Assembly (NCBI GenBank): GCA_004151065.3
Contig: NWUY0304287287.1
Span: 9,956 to 52,881, forward strand
Length of the DNA stretch: 42,926 bases
Source: Larix sibirica
Lineage: Eukaryota > Streptophyta > Pinopsida > Pinales > Pinaceae
Reading direction: 5' to 3'
Below the pieces are notes generated by a model, which was not told the origin of the DNA, made no database searches, and saw only the letters and a list, made by a program, of their open reading frames with translations. The translations under genes were made by a program, and so were the position numbers. Below, one piece after another: positions 1 through 11,638 of the stretch; positions within the stretch are counted from its first letter, which is position 1; each line of letters begins with the position of its first letter.

Positions 1-240
1 GCCCTCCCTTTGGTCAAGCAAGCTTTTCCTTTTAGTTTAGCTATTCTCATTCATATTTTTTACTTAGTTTTTTTCGTGTACGCCACCGGTGAGTTAGTAC
101 AAGATAGAGATAAATGCATAGTTATTTTGCCACTGCTGATGCAGCATTAGATACCCTCAATTTTAGCTATTTTCCCACATTGTGTGCAGGACCCTAGCCG
201 GACAGGTACACGGTAACTTACTTATGTAGCCGGCCCCTAA

Positions 241-273
241 AAGCCCCCCTTTTTAAGCCCCCTCTTTTTAAGC
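241..273. repeat. short tandem C-run/T-run repeat
   Basis: Two overlapping copies of a unit made of AAG, a run of five or six C, a T-rich run and AAGC occupy this stretch. It is simple-sequence structure with no sign of coding. It marks the start of a repeat-rich first 800 bases. Confidence 0.7.
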
Positions 274-287
274 AAGGTATACTGGGC

Positions 288-667
288 GGATTACGTCGAG
301 CGATAGCAAGCTGCCCTGAACCTCGAGCTCTACAGAAGAAAGCCGGATTGAACTCACTTGTATTCTGATCGGGAAATGTCCTGGTAACACTACCTGTTAT
401 GGCTGAGGGGTTCTTTAGATAAACACAACTTATTCCTAGGAGTTATAGGTAGCATCCCTTTAGTTAGCTCGGGGAAGGCAGGATTACATTGAGCAATAGC
501 GAGTCAGCCATCCAGAAACTGGGCTATCCATCATGTCACACCACAAAAATAGAAAGGCACGCTTTGTAAACTGATACAAGAGATAAACACACTTTGAAAC
601 CAATTAATCGGCCAGCTAATAAAGGTCTATTAAGCGGGATGATCCCATTGAGCGAGAGCAAGCTGCC
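288..667 (+). repeat. three dispersed copies of a ~28-bp motif
   Basis: Related copies lie at 288-315, 481-508 and 637-667. Each has GGAT(T/G)A near its start, then a core like TTGAGCGATAGCAAGCTGCC with a few substitutions. The sequence between copies is not obviously repeated, so this is a dispersed rather than a tandem family. No open frame spans the copies. Function unknown. Confidence 0.6.
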
Positions 668-695
668 CCTCCTTCCCTTTCCAGTACGAGTAAAT

Positions 696-779
696 AGCTG
701 CCGTCCAGCTCACGTCCGTACTCCAAAAGCTACCGTCCAGCTACCTGCCGTACCTCAAAAGCTACCGTCCAGCTACCAC
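696..779 (+). repeat. 32-bp minisatellite, about 2.6 copies
   Basis: Units start at 696, 728 and 760, giving an exact 32-bp period. Each begins AGCT(G/A)CCGTCCAGCT and ends with an A-run (CTCCAAA or CCTCAAA). The third copy is truncated after about 20 bases. Copies differ by a few substitutions. A 69-codon ATG frame crosses the array, but its residues simply reflect the repeat and it matches nothing I know. Such short minisatellites are common in plant organellar intergenic DNA and can vary in copy number. Confidence 0.85.
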
Positions 780-839
780 ATAACCCGCAGTTTACCAAGT
801 TGATTCATCTATCAAATAACTATAGGATGGCAGAAGTAA

Positions 840-2650
840 CAGGGGCAATGGATTGAAATGAAGAACCTACATAGGCAGATCCGGATGGAGATGATCTAGT
901 TTATCCATTCCTAGTTGGACCTGCGCTAGAAAGAACCAGCTTCCCTTCGCTCGATGCCAGATCCCAATTTCATTGCCTCCAGCAGCAGTAGCACCACTAG
1001 CCCGGCAGCACCACTAAAAACATCCCTAGGTGGTGGTTAGCCTTATTTTAGAGATCGAGATCCAGCTTATGCTTGTAAAGAGCAAAATCCAGCGGTTAAC
1101 TGTCGCACTGGAACCCAGTAAGCATAGTTAACCCGAGCTTTAATTGCAACCAGTCAGTTCCCATAGCGACACAGGCTGCCTATTCATATAGTGTAAAGTG
1201 ATCAGCAGCTAAGGGACAGGTTGGATTTCGACCTACACTATAATCTATAAAATGTACAGCACTCCGTCATAGTAACTCGAAATGAAAGACTTCTTGGTTC
1301 TAAGCGATTTAGTGACTGTGCCTAGATACCCGTATCTCTATGGTACCGGAGAATCGCCAGCAATAAAATAACTCAATTTGCGGTACGAATAACATTTTCC
1401 CTTCCCATTCGTCTACCTGTTTAACTCCCGTAACTAGCTGAGTGGGATCGAGTCAGTCTTACATACGTACTAGCTTACCCGAAAGAAATTCCACTCATTT
1501 CACAGGTTATCAAAATGGCCATTTATCATTTATAAAGTCCCATTACTCCATGTAGGCAACACAACTTATCTGGGTAATAGTGGGTAGTAGTATAGTTAAG
1601 AATATCTTCAGTCTAGTTTTATTTATCCGGGTTCAAAGAGAAATATGCCTTCGGTAAGATAATTCGTAGTTGTGGTCATTAATGCTAGAGTAATGGGATA
1701 TTACATATATAAGACTGGCTTTATCTAAATTGGTGAGCACAGGCAGGGATAGGCAGATTTATTATGGACTTTACCTCCCAATCATGCCATAATCTCTGCA
1801 GGACTTTATCCATAATCGTATCGTTGCGCGGGTCGAACTAAACTAGTTCCGTAACCACCGAGAGAAAAGTAGGGAATCGAACCTGTTAAATGGGTCATGC
1901 TTTACTAATGAAATAAAGGTGCCCTCACTAGCAGTCTTAGCTATGACTAAGGATCACCGGTCTAACGCTAATGGAGCCATTCATCTAAATGTCGAGCCCT
2001 AGCACCAATTTTAGGAACTGTACCATTGGGGGAGACTTCGGTTCGGGTTCCCACTTCAACCCATAGAAGCCTACCTACGTTTCTAGGATAGATAGCAGTC
2101 TTATATACTACATAGTTGAAATCGTTTTGCTAGTTTGAGTGAAACGTGTATATTGAACTAAGCAGGAGTCAATTTGGTGCGCAGTCGATCGATCCGTTCA
2201 AGTGCAACATGGTTACTCTATTCGCTCTACCTGAATCATTTATTGGGGGATATTACAGGTTATCTAATCTCGTGGGATTTTTTTATCTAAGACACATGGC
2301 GATTCACCAGAATTATTCCGATCAAGGTCTCGATCGATCGAAATAATAGAAGGAAGCAAGTGCTATGTTCCCACCAAAATGAAATAACCCAAGAACCAGC
2401 TTCAAGTATAGATTAATGGTATGCTCAATCAGTCAAGATACAGGTTGGGAGATTATGGAAGGAGGTGTGCCAGACCCAGATTCCTCCTCTCCCTCTCCAG
2501 CCACTTGAAAGTTGGTTCGAGGTTGCTGCAAGTACCGGCAGAGTGACAGAGAAGTGCTAGAGTTGCTGGAAGGTTGATGCGCCGAGTCTCAATCACGATG
2601 TAAAGGACTACTATAATGCGATGGTTTGTAGCTGGCTTCGCCCCACCATT
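840..2650. other. intergenic sequence, no gene seen
   Basis: No recognisable coding, RNA or mobile feature apart from the small alanine/glycine-type tract near 945-1020. A 66-codon ATG frame at 2146-2346 has no family resemblance and is treated as chance. A tRNA-like T-arm near 1866-1890 was considered and rejected. Base composition is moderate and no strong tandem repeat is visible. Confidence 0.6.
945..1020 (-). repeat. short Ala/Gly-coding tract, member of degenerate tract family
   Basis: On the minus strand this stretch reads as Ser-Gly-Ala-Ala-Gly, then after a one-base phase change Ser-Gly-Ala-Thr-Ala-Ala-Gly-Gly-Asn, using GCT, GGT and ACT-type codons. That is the vocabulary of the larger tracts at 23.8-27.9 kb. 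It is short, so membership is tentative; a chance GCN/GGN-rich stretch is possible. Confidence 0.4.
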
Positions 2651-5197
2651 TAGCTCTATCTCGAACTATTGGTTGAGACGGAACAGCTGCTATTAATGTA
2701 TTAACTCATGTTTAAAAGGGTAATGTTTACTTAACATAACAACCATAATGAGTAACGTGTTTAATATGGAGCTAGAGACCACTCTTAACATATGTGCAAT
2801 TAGTCACAGTAATAAATAGGCTTGAATAAACTAGCTTAGTAATGATGCTTACTTATATGGAAACAACTGTAATGACACTATAACTCAACGTGTTATCCTA
2901 ATAAATGAGCTTAAGCTAGTAATGAGTACACACCTAACCTGTAGATGTAGCCTTTGTATTCACTATCACAAATAAATGGTTTAAGACTAGTAGAGTTGTG
3001 ATTATACTAGTAACCTATACTGGCTTTGTACTCTATGTATTCCAATATTAGCTCTCAGGGTAATACTTAATATAAAAACTTCTCACTATAATTATGGATA
3101 TTACTATGGTGTTCTTGGTCTGAGTCCTAAGCATGGGACACTACTCGAAGTAATGAAATTGGAATTGTATGGCTATGATCTATACCACCCATATTAGAGA
3201 TAGCATCTAAATTCCCTCCCATTCCCCTTGGTCATACGTTAATCTCATACTACTCCTCGGGGTTGGTATATATGATAGGAGTAATATACACAATATCCAT
3301 GGCATTCTAAGTAATGGGTTTAGTACTACCTATCAACCATCAAACATAAAGTTGGAGTATTAGGTTTACGTATTAATAGGGAACCATATAAATAGAGGAA
3401 ACCGTATATGCTACATACTTGTATGTGGTTTACTCAATAGATATGGTATTAGTACAAGCATCAAGCAAGTCTTATCCTTCATATTGGTACTAATCTAATC
3501 GGTATAGCTCATAATGGAGTAGTTACACCTTTTATCTGAGTGATAGTAGTATCTATCTATAATTATTATGGAATTATCACTAGTTCTGTAAACATGTCTA
3601 GTACAACCTTTCAATGGGCTTATCTATGCTTACTATTAAAACAAGAACTACTATGATCGTTACTTACATAACTGGTATGAGTTTGATGTTTCAACCTATT
3701 ACTCTAAAAGGTTTCCATATGGAAGGTACAGTTTAATCAATAGTAATCACCTAATTAACTACACCCTTGTTTAGCTATATGAATACGGTTACAATAACTA
3801 CCATAACCCGTATAAGCAAGCTTGTCCTTATTGTTGAAGCAAATCCATGTTACTAGCTTATCACTATTGTAATATCATACATTAAAGCTATGTAATAAGG
3901 GTCATTAGATTCAGAGTACTTAAGCTTTAAGTAAGGTGATTAGTTCTATTACACTTGTACTCTCAATGATCAGTGTCTATCCCATAAGTATCTCATAACA
4001 TCAAAGCTAATCACGAATCACAAGTATGATACATGGTTATAAGGGTCTTACTTACCTGTAAGATGATGAAGTAACACACAGATTCATTAGGGTAAATACG
4101 TGGAACCAATGATCACAGAACAAGGAGCTTTACCCTGTATAAGGTTAAGTATTAGTGTTAAAACCAATAAGTAATGGTGATGATACTATATATATATTAG
4201 TAAGAGCACTAGAACAGACGTGTTCATTTAACTAGAGTTATTATGAAATTTTGGATATGCTTATACTCATCTTATCCTGTTTTATTGGTCATATGTTTAT
4301 ACTAGTGTTTCTGTTACTATTAGCTCCTATCACAGCTTCCTTACTATGGTAAAACTACTATGTGTATCGCTGTAATGATACTAGTGTTTCCATTAAATAA
4401 AGTTCAGGTAATGTGTGATGAGGTTGAGTGTTATAGAATGATAGTATTGATTACTGATATTACTATAGCTCATCCTTTAGCCTAAGTGGTATCATATGGT
4501 GGCTTGTATCACTGTTCAATGGTGTTCATAGAGAAAAAAAGAGCAGGTATAAGTAGTAAATCATTATGGAAACAGCTTACTCCTGTAAACAGAGCTTAGT
4601 TTAGAAGAGTTACTAGTGCTTGTTGTAACCATGCTTGATTCCAGTTTCAACATACATGGTTTCTCTGATTCAGAGTCATAGCTGCTAATACTAGTGAGCT
4701 TCATAAGTGGTGTTTCACATAGGGTATTCACTATGGATAATCATAGCTAGTATAAGTTCTATCATTTAGCTCATTATAACCAATGGGATTACAAGCTCAG
4801 CTATTCCAATTGAATTGGCATATTAGAATTACTGCTATAAGTATGGTTTACATATAAGTATTATACAACCTTACTAATTAGGGAAACATCGGTCATAAAA
4901 GGTAATCAAGCTATTCCAATCATAACCATGTGAACTAAAAGCCTGTGTTTTTATATATTATGTGCAGCCTAATCATTACTAGTATTGGAACTATCAGTAT
5001 GATTCCAGTCTAATGATTACGATAAACAGTACTAGATAAACCACTGTAATTGAATAGGTAAAGCTAATACCAAGTAATATAGCCATAGTATTAGGATATG
5101 TAAATACTGGTATACTGTTTCTACATTACTTTTATTGCATAGGGTATAGTATCACTAATTACTACATGTTATTAACTACGAGTAAAGCTTGATCACC

Positions 5198-5256
5198 TAG
5201 TAATGGGAATCACACATATTGGATATGATATCATAGTAATGGGAATCACACATATT
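5198..5256 (+). repeat. 23-bp direct repeat, period 36
   Basis: An identical 23-bp segment (begins TAGTAATGGGAATCACAC) occurs at 5198-5220 and 5234-5256. A related GATATCATAGT word precedes the second copy and recurs at about 5267-5277. Exact identity inside an otherwise diverged island implies a recent local duplication. Confidence 0.85.
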
Positions 5257-5457
5257 TACTAAAGCTGATATCATAGTCGGAGTAATTTACCTGTACTTGT
5301 ATTCATGTAACATAAGTTAGAAAGCTGCCATTTGTACTATTCAGCCAATACAATTCCTTATATTCCCATAGGTCATACATGAATCTATGTACTGATAGTG
5401 ATCAAATTAGGCAGATGGGATGAGTTATACTTATGGGATTACTACTCTATATGATGA

Positions 5458-6978
5458 TTACCACACCCAAGTAGAAGGGTTATATTAACTGTGTTAATAT
5501 GGAACCATATGAACTAAAGAGAATCGACACACTTACTACAATAAGGGGGTGGTATTAAATATAAGCAAGATAAATACTAGTTAGTTATGGAATCAGTATA
5601 AGGCACAGATTGGGCTTATTAAACATGTCACTGTAATCACTGTGATTAGTCTTACATAGCTAATACAGATAAAAAGTAAGCTATAGGTCAAAACCAAATC
5701 AGATCAATAAATGGGATTCACACCTATATTATATAGGATAACACGTAATAGAGCTTATGTATAACATCTTATGTAAACACAATAGTTTTTTGTAACTAGT
5801 CTTTATTCTAAGAGTTTATCAGATACTAGTAATACAGGTTTCTACATAATAAAATTAATAAACTTTAACCTGATGTTTCTACTCTACTAGTTATGGAACA
5901 ATGACCCCTTATAACTCCTTGTAATAGTTGATAAGCTATTAGTGATACTTGTTGTGTTACGTATTTCCTATAATTAGTACTACTTAGCTTATAGAGTGAA
6001 CACCATAAGGTAATCGATTCCTGTTATGAAAGTCGTATAAAAGTAACCGTATTCATTACGATTAATATGGACCAGTAACAGCGATACTATTAAGATTACA
6101 GCAAATAAGTATACTCTATCACACTAGTAACTATGATTGATTATACCTTTTCATACCATTGTTTTGTTCAACTTGTTTTACTATATAGGTAAAGCTTAGT
6201 GTAATGAATCAGTCTAGTCATATGTAATCAACCTGTAAAGTAAACATGTAGAGGTATTGACTAGTCGAAAGCTTTATACACACTTATACGGGTGCTATCC
6301 TTTTAAACACTATGAATTCAATGGATATCGTTCACTGAGTACAAGCATCATAGATTATGGACTAGTAATACATATCCCTTAGTTCACCAGTCATAACAAT
6401 GAGAAGCTGTTCAATAGGATCTATAGGTTAAGCCAATAAACTTGTTCGATGTGTAAGATGAACCATATCTATATAAGCTTCATTCTACCTAAGCTATTGA
6501 GCTCTATCATAGTCTAACCAATGCTATATGTTTAAGCATAAGTATTAGCATAAGTATCATACCGGTTACAGATAAAGCAGAATCACTGTGATTTTACACT
6601 AGTAATAAAAGCCACCCTTATATGTTATATGAGCTTAGTAATTCCCATTGCTATGACATTGACTCTGATTGAATACAGAGCTTATATGTTATATCAGGTA
6701 CATAGATTAGGGATATGCTTAGAGTTCACTGTACTTGTTGACCTATTAGTAGAGCTAACTGGTTTTAGTCAATGTATTGTACCCAGGTATATTGCTTGCC
6801 TGTACTCCCATTAGTCGTTTTGCAATCTTTCCCCGGTACTCAGACATTGGTGTGATTCCCTAATTATTACATATGATTTGATTCACTGTATTCCACCTAT
6901 TGCACAGGAATTACTGCGTAAATGTGCAAAGGTAATACTACTACCTATATTACCACAACCAAGTAGTAGGATATAGTT
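5458..6978 (+). repeat. pair of ~30-bp dispersed direct repeats
   Basis: The segments 5458-5487 and 6949-6978 align along their length with a few mismatches. Both start ATTACCACA(C/A)CCAAGTAG and end in a TATA-type stretch. They lie about 1.5 kb apart in the A+T-rich island. This supports the island being built from copied words rather than having neutral random composition. Confidence 0.6.
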
Positions 6979-7631
6979 CCTGTATGAGCAATGGGAATAG
7001 AAGGAAGCTATATAATACCTACGATAAAGTGGTAAAACAGAGATTAAAGCTCAACGTTCGTATATTCAATAAGCTCAGATAAGGAGTAAGTTCTAGTGAT
7101 TACAGCTCTTACATGCCCACAGTATTCCCTCTTTCATTACCATTCCAGTATGTGCGTAATATAACTATGATATACAGCTTAGTAATGACCATAGTTTCCA
7201 TAACAAGTAAGAGTATCATGTCCAAGCTTTAGTTACATATGTTAGTTACAAGCATCATAAGATAGTATCATTCCCATTACTACTCTAATAAATAACCAGT
7301 ATCCCAGTTAAGCATGTAACAACACCAACTAACCTTATCCAATAAGGACCATAGTATCCCAATCTATTAAGTACTAACATTCCAATTACTTTTATATCAT
7401 AGTAAGGACCACCATAAGTATATAACGATTACACTAAAACTTGCTTAGCTTAGGGAAGGTAAGTGTTTCCGGCTTTGTTGAGCTTAGTGTTATGTTGATA
7501 AGGTTTGATCATGTTATACAATGGCTATAGTACTTACATTAACCCGATATGCACGATATGATACCACTAGCTACTAGTTCGTATTAATGTACGTATATTC
7601 CCTAATCATATATGAGATAAGAGTAGAACAG

Positions 7632-7709
7632 ATATGCTTGTGATTCCCATTACAGTGTTGGAACCATATGCTTGTGATTCCCATTATAATGTTGGAACCA
7701 TATGCTTGT
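7632..7709 (+). repeat. 34-bp tandem repeat, 2.3 copies
   Basis: Units start at 7632, 7666 and 7700, an exact 34-bp period. Each starts ATATGCTTGT, continues GATTCCCATTA and ends GTTGGAACC. The two full units differ at two positions, and the third stops after 10 bases. The words involved (CATATG, CCCATTA, GGAACCATAT) are those enriched across the whole island, so this array may show how the island's vocabulary arose. Confidence 0.85.
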
Positions 7710-8836
7710 TATGAGCTCTACTACCATATCATGACCTGAACTACCTTTATTAGTTATGAATAAGCTTAGTTCTATCATAGTAACCGAATAGAAACCCTTA
7801 TGCAATATGCTTAACACGAACCCTTACTAACAAGAGCTTCTATCGTATCAAATAAACAGTAATCATATATACCTAATTAGATCGAGTATCATAACGTATT
7901 GGTCATATGTTTACGCATAACTAGTGAGTAAGAGACAGGTATTCCCATAATATATTTTACATACCTTATATCGTGTAAGTGATTAAGCTGATAACCAAGC
8001 GACCTATCTCTCATATGTATGGTTCCAATACAGGTATTGCTTAACTTAATCGTGTTAGATCTGTGTTAGCCTTTCTTCACCTATTGATATGGCTGTAATA
8101 AGACTAGTGATACTTAAGATGGATGAGTAGTATAACCATTGCAGTGATGAGATTACGGTGTTCCAATGATCTCCATAATAACAGTGATTAGTATAATGAA
8201 GCTGGTTTGATTCCAGTAAGCATGATTGATATTCTTTTTTTCAAGCACAAGCGAAGAATAGATCTTATTTCTATTCTCCCCCCTATTTCGATCCGGGGAA
8301 ATAAATGAATGAATAAGGAAATGAAAAAGAAATTAGAAAATATAGCCTTTACCTAGCTATACAGATCCAGGGAAATGGGCGAGAGAGAAAACCTCTGGGG
8401 ATGAATGAATAAACCCGATACCCCGGATCCTTATATGAGTTGAGTGATGAATCCACTCCTTTCTTCTCCTTATTCCGAGAGGATTTGTCACCACGCACAC
8501 TCCGTGGTCATGTCTGAACCTCACCGCCTCGAGATCGTGTTTGGAAAGAGAAGTTAGTTCCGACATTATCTATAGATAAGTCCTACCCATGCCTCCTTTC
8601 TTTACCTACGTAGTTATCCGCACAGAGTAACACAAGGATTCTCATCAATTCCTTTGCTCAACCAATATTGGCACAAATAAATAGCTTTAATGGGGCATGA
8701 ATAAGACCCATCTGCTTCTCGGGATAATTAGCTTAGACGAGAGTTATAACCTTAGCCTCTAGTAGCCATTTAAGCGCCGATAAATTGTCTCGGAGATCTC
8801 GGAAAATACAAGATTTGATCGTTAGCGTACTCTTAA

Positions 8837-8891
8837 CTTACTACCCTTGGAGACCTTGGAGACGCTTACTACCCTTACTTACTACCCTTGG
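8837..8891 (+). repeat. three copies of a CTTACTACCCTT word
   Basis: Copies begin at 8837, 8865 and 8878. The first and third extend to CTTACTACCCTTGG. A GGAGACCTTGGAGACG near-duplication sits between the first two. This is local simple duplication, non-coding. Confidence 0.75.
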
Positions 8892-8923
8892 ATGGGTCTC
8901 TTTACTGGCCTAATGAGTGAGGC

Positions 8924-9090
8924 TTTGAGTCGTTAGCCTGAGAACCTGATAACAGGACCAGAAACCTTTGAGTCGTTAGCCAGGATCAGGAACCAGGTAG
9001 GACCAGAAAAAAAGAAACCTAACGCCAGGACCAGGAAAGAACAGAACTCTTACTCCAAGGAAATAAGAAATTGTTAGCCAGGATCGGAAA
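8924..9090 (+). repeat. decayed ~43-bp direct repeats
   Basis: TTTGAGTCGTTAGCC is present exactly at 8924-8938 and 8967-8981, a 43-bp period. A third partial copy (GTTAGCCAGGATC) lies near 9073. CAGGACCAG-like words fill the spaces. It looks like an A/G-rich decayed tandem array with no coding signal. Confidence 0.65.
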
Positions 9091-9431
9091 AGACGATAAA
9101 TAAGTGGAAATAAAAAATAGTTAGGATAGCTTGCCGGGCCCCACACCACGAACTAGCATGAGACTAGTTGCAATAGTCGTTAGTTAAGAGAGCTTGCCTT
9201 ATTACTTGCCTTACTCCAAGGTTAGGTTCTTTTACTTATGACTTACTCCAAATGATTCCAGTGCAGGTTATTCCAGCGTAGTCCCATTCACAGTTTCCTT
9301 CGTAGTCCAATTAGTCCACTACGGTCATTAGTCCACATAAATCAAGGAGTAATTATCAGACTGACCTTATAAATTAAGGAAGGGACAACTCATCATACTA
9401 TTTAACCATGAGTTCAGCGAGTGGCTTGGTC

Positions 9432-9455
9432 TCTGTGACAAGGTCTGTGGCAAGG
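9432..9455 (+). repeat. 12-bp tandem duplication
   Basis: TCTGTGACAAGG is followed directly by TCTGTGGCAAGG, one mismatch in 12. The array lies inside an 81-codon minus-strand frame at 9414-9659 that I do not recognise; the repeat explains its duplicated Arg-Pro-Cys-His residues. Not evidence of a gene. Confidence 0.7.
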
Positions 9456-9659
9456 TCTAGCAGGAACTATAGTTTTGTCTGGCCTCGTTATCGAGTAGAG
9501 CATCTTATTTGCATGAATCGATATGGATGGTTGAATAAACATAATAGCAGTCGATCTGTTTTTTAAGTACGTATGCCTTCTCAATGCCACAAAAGTGATT
9601 TCCCTTATTTGGAAGGGGCAACAATTAGCTTTTTCAATTTCAATACATCGATCCATCAA

Positions 9660-11200
9660 AGGTTAGGCCAGCTCCTGAGGCTTATAGGAACCAGTGTATA
9701 AACCTCTTGTTCATAAAAAAGTGGTTTTACGCGCACTTGTGGCCTCTTTAGGTAAAACCCCCCATCGCCCGTTATGGATGCCCAAACCTCTTACTTCAGG
9801 CAGGAATGCTTAGTCGTAGCAGCACTATTGCTTCGCACCTTATTCCGTCTACTTGCCTGAATAACTCATGTGTTACCAACCGGGCACCCGACTTATTATC
9901 TTTACCAACCTCTCCTCTATTCCATACCTCACTTACCCAATTTACGGATCCCAAACCTATTGCTTCAGCCAGAAATCCTTTGTAAGGTAGGCATGCTATC
10001 CACCTTTTCTACCAGATCTTTACTTACCCCTTCACCCTATGGAGTGCTGCCTGCTCTAGAGGAGAGGAAGGAATCACCTTAAATATATGAAATCAGCGAT
10101 TTGGATAAAGCAAAAAGAAAGTTCGGGACCCAGATGGATAATATGCCTTCGACCCTGTCCAAACAAATATTTTCTTTATAAAATACGCGGTTGGAAGCGT
10201 TTTGGATCCATCGGAACCACCCCTTTTATTGAAGCTGGACAGGAGAGCCGCTTTAGTTAGATATTGCTTTTATAATTATTCTCTTTTCCATACCACTTTT
10301 GTTATTTATATGTTATATCGGGCTTGATAAACCTTTGGGATGGATACTCTTTAGGAAGCACCCTTTTTATTATGCCATATCTTCTATACACACTTATTTT
10401 GTAGGCGCTATCTTATCTCTTCGGACCAGGCCAGATACGTATTTATAAATTAAGACAGCATTGCTAGCTAGGATAGGACCTTTGTTTGGTCAGCCAATAA
10501 CAGGCAGATAAAAAACTACCCTTCGTTGGATCGTCGGAACTGCTTGGATCTAGGAAATCATGCCTTACTACTGAAATTGGAAGAGAAGGGCTTGGCCACT
10601 GATACCATTCATTCTATACCAACCAACCTTTTCTTTTAGACTCTACTGCCTCGATTATACAACTTACGTTATTGGACGAGCGGGTTTCGTAGGCACTTTG
10701 AACTGGACGAGAAATCCCTCTCCCAATGGTCGAGCCTGCCCTTTATATGCCTACTTTGAAACTGGAAGTGACAGACAGCTACCCTTCGTTGGATGGATCG
10801 TCCGAACTGCCCTATGAATTAATTACTGCCGGAACTGATGAGACACGGCTGGATGGTAAAACTTGGATTTAAGAGAGGCAGGAATTTCTTTGAAGTTCTT
10901 CATGACCAAAACTTGGATTGAAAAGGCTCGTAACTCTAAAATGCCCAAGATTTATCATTCTTTGGAAACACAATTTCCAACTTGAAAAAAACATTTATGG
11001 CTTGGGCTTACAGACAATAAGGATGGTTCAGGCCTAGACACTTACTTATAAGTCCCACGATACAGCCCCTGATTTTAGGGAAGGCCAGGTAGCTTGAACC
11101 TACAAGATTACCCAGTTTTACAGCTACAACCAGTCGTGGGATCCTCAGAACTGCCCTCTTTTATTTAGGAACTACTGCCTCAACTTATTAGATAGATTTA
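9660..11200. repeat. decayed multi-copy module region
   Basis: A module with ACTACCCTTCGTTGGAT, a GTCGGAACTGC-like core and an adjacent TACTGCC word occurs at about 10514-10543, 10778-10810 and, more diverged, 11120-11180. A weaker relative lies near 10190-10240. Spacing is roughly 260-350 bp, so these look like remnants of a larger repeat unit. A separate pair of CCAAACCT(A/C)TT..CTTCAG segments lies near 9780-9805 and 9950-9975. No reading frame is shared between copies, so they are probably non-coding. Confidence 0.5.
10925..11007 (+). repeat. dispersed repeat, partner at 42629-42715
   Basis: This segment and 42629-42715 align over about 85 bp. Both start GGCTCGT, share TAAAATGCCCAA, then AACACAATTT, an ACTTGA word and end at CTTGGG. 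Divergence is moderate, with small indels. The pair is in the same orientation, about 31.7 kb apart, so it is a candidate for rare repeat-mediated recombination if the molecule is mitochondrial. Confidence 0.6.
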
Positions 11201-11332
11201 ATGTGCTCTTTTAGGGTGGCCATGGGTTTCGGTAACTATCAGCCCATAAATAGAAGTACGAGACGAGGCCCAAGGCAAGATAAGCAAGCGCTAGGGCATA
11301 TGACCCCAGCTAGCGAGACGAGAGAAAGGGAT

Positions 11333-11397
11333 CCAGCCCAACAACTAGCACGAGGTAAGGATGCTTCCCAGCCCAACAACTAGCACGAGGTAAGGAT
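11333..11397 (+). repeat. perfect 30-bp tandem repeat, period 35
   Basis: An identical 30-bp segment (starts CCAGCCCAACAACTAGCACG) occurs at 11333-11362 and 11368-11397. Related CTAGCGAGG and ACCAGCCCA words follow to about 11465 and recur near 13873-13905. Perfect identity indicates a recent duplication. Small ATG frames crossing it on both strands are by-products. Confidence 0.9.
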
Positions 11398-11638
11398 ACA
11401 GCTTATAAGCCCGACAACCATCTAGCGAGGGCAGCCCGAGGTTGACCAGCCCAGCTAGCGTGACTAGAACTAAAAAATGTTTTACAGGTGACTCCTCTGA
11501 TGCAGCCACCAAAATGTAATTAAGGTATAGGTTTGAAGACCGAGACACGACCTTTGGGTGGGAATAGATAATAAATAACGCATAAAAAATGACTAGCTTT
11601 TGGTGCGTAGCGCTCGACTAAAGGGAGAGGTAGGATTT

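Larger units (their letters stand above)
2650..8230. other. A+T-rich, ORF-poor island with strong word bias
   Basis: This 5.6-kb block differs from its surroundings. It is clearly richer in A+T, has almost no ATG frame of 60 codons or more (one at 6629-6814, unrecognised), and uses a small vocabulary over and over. By eye the palindrome ACTAGT occurs 19 times here, against roughly a dozen in the other ~37 kb. CATATG, TAGTAATG (complement CATTACTA), CCCATTAC and AAGCTTA are also frequent. CTAG and TTA/TAA words put stops in every frame on both strands. Edges are fairly abrupt: the left near 2640-2700 after a G+C-richer stretch, the right near 8235 at a poly-T run. The appearance suggests a very old, diverged tandem or dispersed array, but no single consensus unit emerges by reading. 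It could also be foreign DNA of unusual composition. Confidence 0.6.
8230..9420. other. intergenic sequence with short repeat clusters
   Basis: After the A+T-rich island, composition returns to moderate G+C. No gene is recognisable. A 69-codon minus-strand frame at 8357-8566 has no family resemblance. The notable structure is repeat clusters at 8837-8891 and 8924-9090. Confidence 0.5.

Noticed and set aside
1866-1920. tRNA-like T-arm (GGTTCGATTCCCT on the minus strand)
   Set aside because: The T-loop consensus is present, but I could not find a matching acceptor stem, D-arm and anticodon arm at the right distances.
2036-2060. GGTTCGGGTTCCCAC resembling a tRNA T-arm on the plus strand
   Set aside because: Upstream sequence does not fold into a cloverleaf and no anticodon stem fits.
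5198-7709. Regularly spaced repeats that might suggest a CRISPR array
   Set aside because: Only two or three copies, spacers are not unique equal-length sequences, the loci are unrelated, and there are no cas genes. The context looks eukaryotic.
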